DNA of 64,000 bases, from NCBI RefSeq assembly GCF_031143425.1, contig NC_090441.1:221460928-221524927 (forward strand), read 5' to 3'. The position numbers were made by a program, and so were the translations under genes. The stretch comes from Pleurodeles waltl. Its lineage: Eukaryota > Chordata > Amphibia > Caudata > Salamandridae. Positions 23,800-33,743 of the stretch are shown in pieces (position 1 is the first letter of the stretch; each line of letters starts with the position of its first letter). The notes under the pieces were generated by a model, which saw only the letters and a program-made list of their open reading frames with translations, was not told the origin of the DNA and searched no databases.

Positions 23800-25620
23800 A
23801 TGTCTGGTGTAGGAACTCCTCTTAATTTGGTCAATTCAACATATGACAATCTTAACTTTAAGAGCCTAAGGAGTCTCTGCATTGTTAGAGGTTTAGTGGT
23901 AGGAAAGAACCCTACTAGAGAATTTATATCTAACATGCTCATTAAAAATGATAAGGCCCAGGGTGGTGATTTATCAGAGAGGTTAGTAGATAGCTCACAC
24001 TCTGACCCAGGGGAGACCCTTGAGGGAGGGGTACAGGGTTCTCTTCCAAACCTGCCTCCTAGCAGACCTCATAGCAATGCTGGTAGTAATAGAAGCTCCA
24101 TCACAGAAGGGATGCTTTTGTTCCTGAAGGCCAGGTTGTTAGAGTGCCAGCTGTTAGGGACAGGTCTCCCCGTGTTCATTCCAATATTTCTTCTGTGTCA
24201 AAACATTCCCAACCCACCCACCCTGATTAAAAAATGTTAGAAAGGGAACTCAACAGGTTGAGAGTGGAAGAGACCAGGCTGAAGCTTAAACAGCAACAGC
24301 TGGCTCTAGACAGGGAATCCCTAGACTTAGAGAAGGAGAGACAGAGGTTGGGGTTTGGACCCCATGGTGGCAGCAACAGTATTCCTGACAGCAATCCTGT
24401 GAGAGAGCATGATTCTAGGAATCTGCATAAGATAGTTCCCCCTTACAAGGAGGGGGATGACATTAACAAGTGGTTTGCTGTACTTGAGAGGGCCTGTATG
24501 GTTCAGGGGGTCCCTCAAAGGCAGTGGGCTGCTATCCTATGGCTATCTTTCAATGGTAAGGGTAGGGATAGGCTCCTTACTGTTAAAGAAAGTGATGCCA
24601 ATAGTTTTACAGTTTTGAAGGATGCACTCTTGGATGGATTTGGCTTAACCACTGAGCAATACAGGATTAAGTTCAGAGAAAACAGAAAAGAGTCCTCACA
24701 AGACTGGGTAGACTTTGTTGACTATTCAGTGAAGGCCTTGGAGGGGTGGTTACATGGCAATAAAGTTTCTGACTATGAAAGCCTGTACAATCTAATTCTG
24801 AGAGAGCATATTCTGAATAACTGTGTGTCTGACTTGTTACACCAATATCTAGTGGACTCAGATCTGATCTCTCCCCAGGAATTGAGAAAGAAGGCAGACA
24901 AAGGGTCAGAACAAGTGTGAACAGAAAAGTTCATACAGGGGTTGACAAAGATGGCAAGAAGAAGGATGGTAAGTCTTCAGACAAGGGTGGGGACAAATCT
25001 AAAAATGAGTCTTCATCGAGCCCACAAAAACACTCTGGGGGGGGGGGGGTCCAAATCCTTTTCTAATCAAGTAAAAAAGCCTTGGTGCTATTTATGTAAA
25101 GTAAAAGGACATTGGACAACTGATGCCAGTTGTCCAAAGAAAAGCACCAAACCTCTCACTACCACAACTCCTACTGCAACCTCTAGTGCCCCTAGTAATA
25201 GCAGTGGTGGTGGGAGTAAACCTACGAATAGCCAATCCAAGGGGGTAGCTGGGCTCACTTTTGGTAACTTAGTTGGGGTTAGTCTTGTTAGGGAGACCAC
25301 AGAGGCTGTGCTTGTCTCTGAAGGTGCCATTGATTTGGCCACCTTGGTTGCTTGTCCCCTTAATATGGATAAGTACAAGCAACTTCTCCTAATAAATGGT
25401 GTTGAGGTTCAGGCCTACAGGGACACAGGTACCAGTGTTACCATGGTAATAGAGAAACTGGTACACCCTGAACAACACCTACTTGGTCACCAGTACCAAG
25501 TGACAGTCGCTCATAACAACACTCTTATCCACCCCATGGCGGTTGTGAATCTCCACTGGGGGTTTGTGGGGGGAGGGGAGTTACTGGTCCAAAGAAAGTT
25601 GTGGTTGCCTCAGACTTACC
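23800..25620 (+). pseudogene. gag: E4 gag-protease, frameshifted
   Basis: Starts at ATG 23800 in the same context as E5 and E6 (ATGTCTGG). A frameshift near 24110 ends the first frame (23800-24240). 24234-24920 carries the coiled coil and capsid-like region; a one-base loss near 24900 shifts it again, and an expanded G run near 25030 restores a readable frame. 24942-25625 then holds the zinc knuckle (CYLCKVKGHWTTDASC) and a protease motif DTGTS with the catalytic Asp-Thr-Gly kept. It overlaps pol in the -1 frame at the G-rich tract 25558-25582. Confidence 0.87.
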
Positions 25621-27333
25621 TATAGACTGTCTACTAGGGAAAGATTTAGAGACATCAGCTTGGGCAGAAGTGGAGTTGGAGGCTCATGCAGCAATGCTGG
25701 GCATTCTTGGGCATATTTTTGCTTTAACCAGGGCTCAGGCCAAAAAGCAAAAAGGACAGGGTGAGATGGATCCTGGAACAATGGACCAAGTGCTCCCTAA
25801 AGCTAGGGTAAGTAAGGGTAAATCCCTACCCACTATCCCTCCCTCTACAGATGATTCAACTTCTGAGGAAGAAGAATTTCCCCCCTGTGCAGAACCTTCA
25901 CCAGAGGAGCGTGCAACAGACACTGCTGAGCTTTTGGGTGGAGGGGGGCCTGCCAGAGAGGAGCTGAGTGTGGCACAGCAATCCTGTCCCACATTAGAGG
26001 GTCTCAGACAGCAAGCTGTCAAACAGCAAAATGGGGATGTCAGTGACTCACATAGAGTTTACTGGGAGGTCAACCTCTTGTACACAGAGGCAAGGGATCC
26101 AAAGCCTGGAGCAGCCAGGAGATTGGTCATTCCCCTGCAGTATAGAGAGTTCCTCCTACCTCTGGCACACGACATTCCCTTGGCTGGGCATTTGGGCCAG
26201 ATCAAAACATGGGAAAGGCGTGTCCCCCTGTTTCACTGACCTAGGATGTCAGAGGACACTAAAGATTTTTGCAAGTCTTGTGTGACCTGCCAAGCCAGTG
26301 GCAAGACTGGTGGCACTCCAAAGGCTCCCCTTATTCCACTACCTGTGATTGGGGTTCCCTTTGAAAGGGTAGGTGTTGACATAGTTGGTCCCCTTGACCC
26401 TCCTACTGCTTCAGGCAATAGGTTTATCTTGGTGGTAGTGGACCATGCCACAAGATATCTTGAAGCTATTCCTCTAAGGACCACTACAGCACCTGCAGTG
26501 GCAAAAGCCCTCCTGGGAATCTTTTCCAAGGTGGGTTTTCCAAAAGAGGTTGTATCAGGCAGGGGTAGCAACTTTATGTCTGCATACTGGAAGGCCATGT
26601 GGAAGGAATGTGGTGTAACATACAAATTCACCACACCTTATCATCCATAAACAAATGGACTGGTAGAGAGGTTTAATAAAACTCTCAAAGGAATGATAAT
26701 GGGACTCCCTGAAAAACTCAGGAGCAGATGGGATGTCCTCTTACCTTGCCTCCTTTTTGCTTTCAGGGAGGTACCCCAGAAAGGAGTGGGCTTCAGCCCC
26801 TTTGAACTCCTCTTTGGGCACCCTGTAAGAGGTCCCCTAACACTTGTGAAGGATGGTTGGGAACAACCTTTAAAAGTTCCTAAGCAAGACATAGTGGACT
26901 ATGTACTCGGCCTAAGATACAAAATGGCTGAGTACATGAAAAAGGCCAGTAAAAACTTTCAGGCCAGCCAAGAGCTCCAAAAGCAATGGCATGACCAGAA
27001 GGCTGTTGTGATTCAGTACCAACCAGGACAGAAGGTGTGGGTATTGGAGCCTGTGGCCCCAAGAGCACTCCAAGACAAATGGAGTGGACCCCATCTCATT
27101 GTTGAAAAGAAGGGCAAGGTCACCTACTTAGTTGACCTGGGCACTGCCAGGAGTCCCCTTATGGTGCTCCATGTCAATCGCCTAAAACCCTACTATGACA
27201 GGGCTGATCTCACCCTGCTCATGGCAACAAATGAAGGACAGGAAGAAGAGAGCGAACCTCTCCCTGATCTCCTCTCTTCCACAGAACAGGATTCTCTAGT
27301 GGAAGGTGTAGTTTTGGCAGACTGTCTTACTGC
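25583..27333 (+). pseudogene. pol: E4 pol: protease end, integrase and linker; RT and RNase H deleted
   Basis: A single frame covers 25601-27333 apart from two nonsense changes (TGA 26237, TAA 26648). It encodes the protease end (DCLLGKDL), acidic linker, integrase zinc site, integrase core and GPY/F module (KWSGPHLIVEK, HVNRLKPYY). The second catalytic Asp of the integrase triad is Gly (SGRGSNF instead of SDRGSNF). At 27333 the frame runs into antisense-free LTR sequence and stays open to 27460, giving a chimeric tail without biological meaning. Confidence 0.88.
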
Positions 27334-28468
27334 AGTGCACAACCTCCTCAGCTGTCCTCCGGCGTCGTGGGACCCTCTTTCGTCACTTCGGGTGAGCTCC
27401 GGGTTCACTCCACTTCGTAGTGCCTGTTCTGGCACTTCTGCAGGTGCTGCTTGCTTCTGAGTGGGCTCTTTGTCTTGCTGGATGCCCCCTCTGTCTCCTC
27501 ACGCAATTGGCGACATCCTGGTCCCTCCTGGGCCACAGCAGCATCCAAAAACTCTAACCGCAATCCTTGCAGCTAGCAAGGCTTGTTTGTGGTCTTTCTG
27601 CACGGAAACACCTCTGCACGACTCTTCACGACGTGGGACATCCATCCTCCAAAGGGGAAGTTTCTAGCCCTTGCCGTTCTTGCCGAATCCACAGCTTCTA
27701 CCATCCGGTGGCAGCTTCTTTGCACCCACAGCTGGCATTTCCTGGGCATCTGCCCACTCCCGACTTGATTGTGACTCTTGGACTTGGTCCCCTTGTTCCA
27801 CAGATACTCTCGTCAGGAAATCCATCGTTGTTGCATTGCTGGTGTTGGTCTTCCTTGCAGAATTCCCCTATCACAACTTCTGTGCTCTCTGGGGAACTTA
27901 GGTGCACTTTGCACCCAATTTTCAGGGTCTTGGGGTGGGCTATGTTTCTAACCCTCACTGTTTTCTTACAGTCCCAGTGACCCTCTACAAGGTCACATAG
28001 GTTTGGGGTCCATTCGTGGTTCGCATTCCACTTCTAGAGTATATGGTTTGTGTTGCCCCTATCCCTATGTGCCCCCATTGCATTCTATTGTGACTATACA
28101 TTGTTTGCACTGTTTTCTATTGCTATTACTGCATATTTTGGTATTGTGTACATATATCTTGTGTATATTTGCTATCCTCATACTGAGGGTACTCACTGAG
28201 ATACTTTGGCATATTGTCATAAAAATAAAGTACCTTTATTTTTAGTATATCTGTGTATTGTGTTTTCTTATGATATTGTGCATATGACACTAGTTTTACT
28301 GTAGGAGCTTCACTCGTCTCCTAGTTCAGCCTAAGCTGCTCTGCTAAGCTACCTTTTCTATCAGCCTAAGCTGCTAGACACCCCTCTACACTAATAAGGG
28401 ATACCTGGGCCTGGTGCAAGGTGTAAGTACCTCTTGGTACCCACTACAAGCCAGTCCAGCCTCCTACA
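27334..28468 (+). repeat. Partial LTR shared by E4 and E5
   Basis: Corresponds to the last 1135 bp of the LTR (compare 22390-23526) and ends TCCTACA at 28468, followed by the E5 primer site. It lacks the U3 start, so E4 has no proper 3' LTR and E5 no complete 5' LTR. Confidence 0.88.
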
Positions 28469-28741
28469 TTGGTTGTGCAGCAGTGGTATAAGTACTTGCA
28501 ACTACTTACCACTTTGTCATATTGTACTTATCATAAGAGAAAAATATACAAAACAAGTTCAGTGTATGTACACCTAACCAAAACGTTTTGCTTTTCTCCT
28601 ATCACTTCTTTACTAAGTGCTGAAAAGTACCTCTAAACTTTCAAAAAAGTTCTTTAAAAGTTTTTAAAGTTTTTTTTCTGTTCTTTAAAAAGTTCTGAAA
28701 CTTTTTCTTTCTTTTTCTGACCCTTAAAACTCTTGTCTATC
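28469..28741 (+). promoter_or_regulatory. E5 leader and candidate primer-binding site
   Basis: TTGGTTGTGCAGCAGTGG follows the LTR end, as in E4 and E6 with one or two substitutions. The remaining A/T-rich leader has no ORF. Confidence 0.6.
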
Positions 28742-30582
28742 ATGTCTGGTACAGGACAAACTCATGATCTGGCCAGCATAGCTTATGACAACCTTAGCTG
28801 GAAATAAGCAAGGAGTCTCTGCATAGATAGAGGTCTAGGTGTAGGGAAGAATCCCTCAAGACAACTGTTAGTTAATATGCTCATTGAACAAGAGAAGACC
28901 TTAGTTGGCACTTCTGGTGAGAAATTAGCTGATGGTTCCCACTCTGATTCTGGGCACCCCTAGTAAAAGAGTTAGAAGGGAACCTTCCCAACCTGACCCT
29001 TAGCAGGCCACCTAGCATAGCTGGTACTAATGTGACTTCACATCACAGTAAGAGTGTTACTTCTCATCACAGTAGGAGTGTTACTTCTGTAGGCCAGAAT
29101 GTTAGAGTGCCATCTGTTAGGGAAAGGTCTCCCTCTGTTCATTCTCACCATTCTTCTGTGTCAAGGCATGCCCACCCCACCCACCCTGATGACAGAGTGT
29201 TAGAAAGGGAGTTCAATAGATTGAGAGTGGAAGAATCCAGGCTGAAGCTCAAGAAGCAACAGCTGGATTTAGATAGGCAAGCCTTTGATTTAGAAAAAGA
29301 AAGACAGAGGTTGGGGTTAGGACCCCATGGTGGCAGCAGCAGTATTGCAAATAGTCATCCTGCAAGAGAGCATGATTCTAGGAATCTGCACAAGATAGTT
29401 CCCCCTTACAAGGAGGGGGGTGACATTAACAAGTGGTCTGCTGCACTTGAGAGGGCCTGTGTTGTACAGGAGGTCCCTCAAAGGCAGTGGGCTGCTATCC
29501 TATGGCTATTTTTCGGTGGAAAGGGTAGGGATAGGCTCCTTACTGTTAAAGAAAGTGATGCCAATAATTTTACAGTTCTTAAGAATGCACTCCTTGATGG
29601 TTATGGCTTAACCACTGAACAGTACAGGATCAAGTTCAGAGAAACCAAAAAGGAGTCTTCACAAGACTGGGTAGACTTTGTTGACCATTCAGTGAAGGCC
29701 TTGGAGAGGTGGTTACATGGCAGTAAAGTTTCTGACTATGAAAGCCTGTATAACTTAATCCTGAGAGAGCATATTCTTAATAATTGTTTGTCTGATTTGT
29801 TATACCAGTACCTGGTAGACTCTGATCTGACCTCTCCCCAAGAATTGGGAAAGAAGGCAGATAAATGGGTCAGAACAAGGGTGAACAGAAAAGTTCATAC
29901 AGTGGGTGACAAGGATGGCAAGAAGAAGGATGGTAAGTCTTCTGACTAGGGTGGGGACAAATCTAAAAATGAGTTTTCATCAGGCCCACAAAAACACTCT
30001 GGTGGGGGTGGTGGGCCCAAATCCTCTTCAAATCAAAACAAAGAAAAGAAACCATGGTGCTATTTATGTAAAGTAAAAGGCCATTGGACAACTGATCCCA
30101 GTTGCCCAAAGAAAAGCACCAAGCCTCCTACCACTACAGTCCCTGCTGCTACACCTAGTGCCCCTAGTAATAGCAGTGGTGGTGGGATCAAACCTACTAA
30201 TAGCCAATCCAAGGGAGTAGCTGGGCTCACTTTTGGTAATTTAGTTGGGGTTGGTCTTGTTAGGGAGACCACAGAGGCTGTGTTAGTCTCTGAGGGGGCC
30301 ATTGATTTGGCCACCTTGGTTGATTGTCCCCTTAATATGGATAAGTACAAGCAACTTCCCCTAATAAACGGTGTTGAGGTTCAGGCCTACAGGGACACAG
30401 GTGCCAGTGTTACCATTGTAATAGAGAAACTGGTCCAACCTGAACAACACCTACTTGGTCACCAGTACAAAGTGACTGATGCTCATAACAACACTCTTAG
30501 CCACCCCATGGCTGTTGTGAATGTCAACTGGGGGGGGTTACTGGTCCAAAGAAAGTTGTGGTTGCCTCAGATTTACCTGTAG
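28742..30582 (+). pseudogene. gag: E5 gag-protease with early stop
   Basis: ATG at 28742 (ATGTCTGGTACAGG). Codon 22 is TAA (28805) where E6 has a sense codon, and a frameshift follows before 29032. 29032-29949 is open for the Ser/His-rich segment, a coiled coil and the capsid-like region; TAG at 29947 replaces a Lys codon, after which the same frame continues. The zinc knuckle is at 30058-30105 with C-X2-C-X4-H-X6-C spacing. The protease DTGAS is at 30394-30408. The frame ends at 30582, overlapping pol by about 45 nt in the -1 frame. Confidence 0.88.
30529..30540 (+). promoter_or_regulatory. Poly-G tract, candidate -1 ribosomal frameshift site
   Basis: AACT followed by eight G and TTACTGG. 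In the gag-protease frame this reads TGG GGG GGG TTA. Slipping back one base gives GTT ACT GGT and continues in the pol frame. E4 and E1 show the same -1 relation at the equivalent G-rich tract. Programmed slippage is inference; homopolymer error is the main alternative. Confidence 0.4.
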
Positions 30583-33500
30583 ACTGTCTACTAGGGAACG
30601 AGTTAGAGACATCAGCTTGGGCAGAAGTGGAGTTGGAGGCTCATGCAGCAATGCTGGGCATTCCAGGGCATATTTTTGCTTTAACCAGGGTTCAGGCCAA
30701 AAAGCAAAAAGGACAGGGTGACTTGGATCCTGGAAGAATGGACCAAGTGCTCCCTAAAGCTAGGGTTAGTAAAGGTAAAACACTACCTACTATCCCTCCC
30801 TCTACAGTGGATTCAACTTCTGAGGAAGAGGAATTTCCAACCTGTGCAGAACCTACACCAGAGGAGCTGGAAGCAGACACTGCTTAGCTTTTGGGTGAAG
30901 GGGGGCCTGCCAGGGAGGAGCTGAGTGTGGCACAGCATACCTGTCACACACTAGAGGGTCTAAGACAGCAAGCTGTCAAACAAGCAAATGGGGATGTCAG
31001 TGACTCTCACAGAGTTTACTGGGAGGACAACCTTTTTTATACTGAAACAAGGGATCCAAAACCTGGAGCTGCCAGGAGATTGGTGATTCCTCAGGAATAC
31101 AGAAAGTTCCTCCTAACTCTAGCTCACGACATTCCCTTAGCTGGACATTTGGGGCAAATGAAAACTTGGGACAGCCTTGTCCCCTTGTTTCATTGGCCTA
31201 GAATGTCTGAGGACACAAAGGAATTTTGTAATTCCTGTGAAACCTGTCAAGCCAGTGGCAAGACAGGTGGCACTCCAAAGGCACCCCTTATTCCACTGCC
31301 TGTGGTTGGGGTTCCCTTTGAAAGGGTAGGGGTTGACATAGTTGGCCCCCTTGACCCTCCTACTGCTTCAGGCAATAGGTTTATCTTGGTGGTAGTGGAC
31401 CATGCCACCAGATATCCTGAAGCAATTTCTCTAAGGACCACTACAGCTCCTGCAGTGGCAAACGCCCTCCTGGGAATCTTTTCCAGGGTGGGCTTCCCAA
31501 AAGAGGTGGTATCAGACAGGGGAAGCAATTTCATGTCTGCTTACTTAAAGGCCATGTGGAAGGAATGTGGTGTTACATACAAGTTCACCACAACCTATCA
31601 TCCACAAACAAATGGACTGGTGGAGAGATTTAACAAAACTCTCAAAGGAATGATAATGGGACTCCCTGAAAAACTCCGCAGGAGATGGGATGTCCTGTTA
31701 CTTTGCCTCCTTTTTGCTTACAAGGAGGTACCCCAGAAAGGAGTGGGCTTCAGCCCCTTTGAACTCCTATTTGGACACCCTGTAAGAGGTCCTCTAACAC
31801 TTGTGAAGGAGGGTTGGGAACAACCTTTAAAAGCTCCTAAGCAAGACATAGTGGATTATGTACTTGGCCTAAGATCTAGGATGGCTGAGTACATGAAAAA
31901 GGCCAGTAAATACCTTCATGCCAGCCAAGAGCTCCAAAAGCAATGGCATGACCAGAAGGCTGTTTAGGTTCAGTACCAACCAGGGCAGAAAGTGTGGGTC
32001 TTGGAGCCTGTGGCCCCAAGAGCACTCCAAGACAAATGGAGTGGACCCCACATTATCGTTGAGAAAAAGGGTGAAGTCACCTACTTAGTTGACTTAGGCA
32101 CTGCCAGGAGTCCCCTTAGGGTGCTCCATGTCAATCGCCTGAAACCCTACTATGACAGGGCTGATCTCACCCTGCTCATGGCAACAGATGAAGGACAGGT
32201 AGAAGAGAGTGACCCTCTCCCTGATCTCTTCTCTTCCACAGAACAAGATGCTCTAGTGGAAGGTGTAGTACTGGCAGATTGTCTTACTGCTGAGCAGAAA
32301 GACCACTGCATAAATCTCCTGGGTCAGTTTTCTGAACTCTTTTCTACTGTGCCAGGCACCACTTCTTGGTGAGAACACACTATAGATACTGGAGACAGCT
32401 TGCCTGTCAAAAGTAAGATCTATAGGCAGCCTGACCATGTCAGAGACTGCATAAAACAAGAGGTGCAGAAAATGCTTGAACTGGGAGTGGTTGAGCACTC
32501 TGAAAGTCCATGGGCCTCTCCTGTGGTACTTGTACCAAAGCCTCATTCCAAAGATGGTAAAAGGGAAATTATATTTCGTGTTGACTACAGAGGTCTCAAC
32601 CAGGTAACTAAAACTGATACTCACCCTATACCCAGGGCAGATGAGCTAATAGATACACTGGCATCTGCCAAGTATCTAAGCACCTTTGATTTGACTGCAG
32701 GGTATTGGCAGATCAAGTTATCAGAGGATGCTAAAGCAAAAACTGCATTTTAAACCATTGGAGGGCACTGCCAATTCACAGTAATACCTTTTAGATTGAA
32801 AAATGCACCTGCCACTTTTCAGAGGTTGGTGAATACAGTCCTGCAAGGGCTGGAAGCTTTCAGTGCAGCATATCTAGATGATATAGCTGTCTTTAGCTCC
32901 AGCTGGGATGATCACCTGGTCCACCTATGGAAAGTTTTGGAGGCCCTGCAGAAGGCAGGCCTCACTATCAAGGTTTCAAAGTGCCAGATAGGGCAGGGGA
33001 AAGTTGTTTATCTGGGACACCTGGTAGGTGGAGAACAGAATGCACCACTTCAGGGGAAAATCCAAACTATTATAGATTGGGTTCCCGCTTCAACCCAGAC
33101 TCAAGTGAGAGCCTTTTTAGGCCTCACTGGGTACTACAGAATGTTCATAAAGAACTATGGCTCCATTGCAGCCCCTCTTAATGACCTCACATCTAAGAAA
33201 ATGCCTAAAAAGGTATTGTGGACAGCAAACTGTCAGAATGCTTTTGAGGAGCTGAAGCAGGCCATGTGCTCTGCACCTGAACTGAAAAGCCCCTGTTACT
33301 CCAAAAAATTCATTGTCCAAACTGATGCATCTGAATTAGGGGTAGGGGCAGTCTTATCACAACTTAATTCTGAGGGCCAGGATCAACCTGTTGCTTTTAT
33401 CAGCAGGAGGTTGACCCCTAGAGAAAAGCATTGGTCTGCCATAGAGAGGGAGGCCTTTGCTGTGGTCTGGGCACTGAAGAAGTTGAGGCCATACCTGTTT

Positions 33501-33710
33501 GGCACTCACTTCATTGTTCAGACAGACCCGAAACCTCTACTTTGGCTAAAACAAATGAAAGGTGAAAATCCTAAATTGTTGAGGTGGTCCATATCCCTAC
33601 AGGGAATGGACTATACAGTGGAACATAGACCTGGGAGTACCCACTCCAATGCAGATGGACTCTCCAGATATTTCCACTTAGACAATGAAGACTCATCAGG
33701 TCATGGCTAG
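30537..33710 (+). pseudogene. pol: E5 pol: protease end, integrase, RT, RNase H (four stops)
   Basis: One frame throughout, with nonsense codons at 30885, 31965, 32370 and 32751 where sisters have sense codons. Within 30891-31967 the integrase zinc site is H79, H86, C116, C119 and the catalytic triad is D149, D209 and E245, spaced D-X59-D-X35-E; all are intact. 31992-32372 holds the GPY/F module and linker. RT begins at about 32400; its YLDD box is at residues 26-29 of the 32796-33710 segment. RNase H Asp 177 and Asp 287 of that segment are present; the usual TDHK motif reads TDPK. Pol would act in cytoplasmic particles to copy RNA and integrate cDNA. Confidence 0.92.
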
Positions 33711-33723
33711 TCTTATTGTCCTT

Positions 33724-33743
33724 CGTTTTGGGGGGGGGGGTTG
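33724..33743 (+). promoter_or_regulatory. Polypurine tract of E5
   Basis: TCGTTTTG, ten more G residues and TTG end exactly at the LTR start (33744). Confidence 0.75.

Larger units (their letters stand above)
20532..28468 (+). mobile_element. E4: Gmr1-like retrotransposon, pol truncated, fused to partial 3' LTR
   Basis: 5' LTR 20532-23526, leader 23527-23799, gag-protease 23800-25620 and pol 25583-27333. Pol ends abruptly in the integrase-RT linker, where the sequence jumps into the middle of an LTR (27334-28468). The jump occurs within a shared CTGCAGTGCA-like stretch, suggesting a microhomology-mediated deletion. RT and RNase H are missing. The partial LTR also serves as the left LTR of E5, so E4 and E5 stand in tandem. 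Confidence 0.88.

Noticed and set aside
26693..27460. Open frame continuing from integrase into LTR sequence
   Set aside because: Chimeric tail created by the deletion junction at 27333; not a conserved protein.
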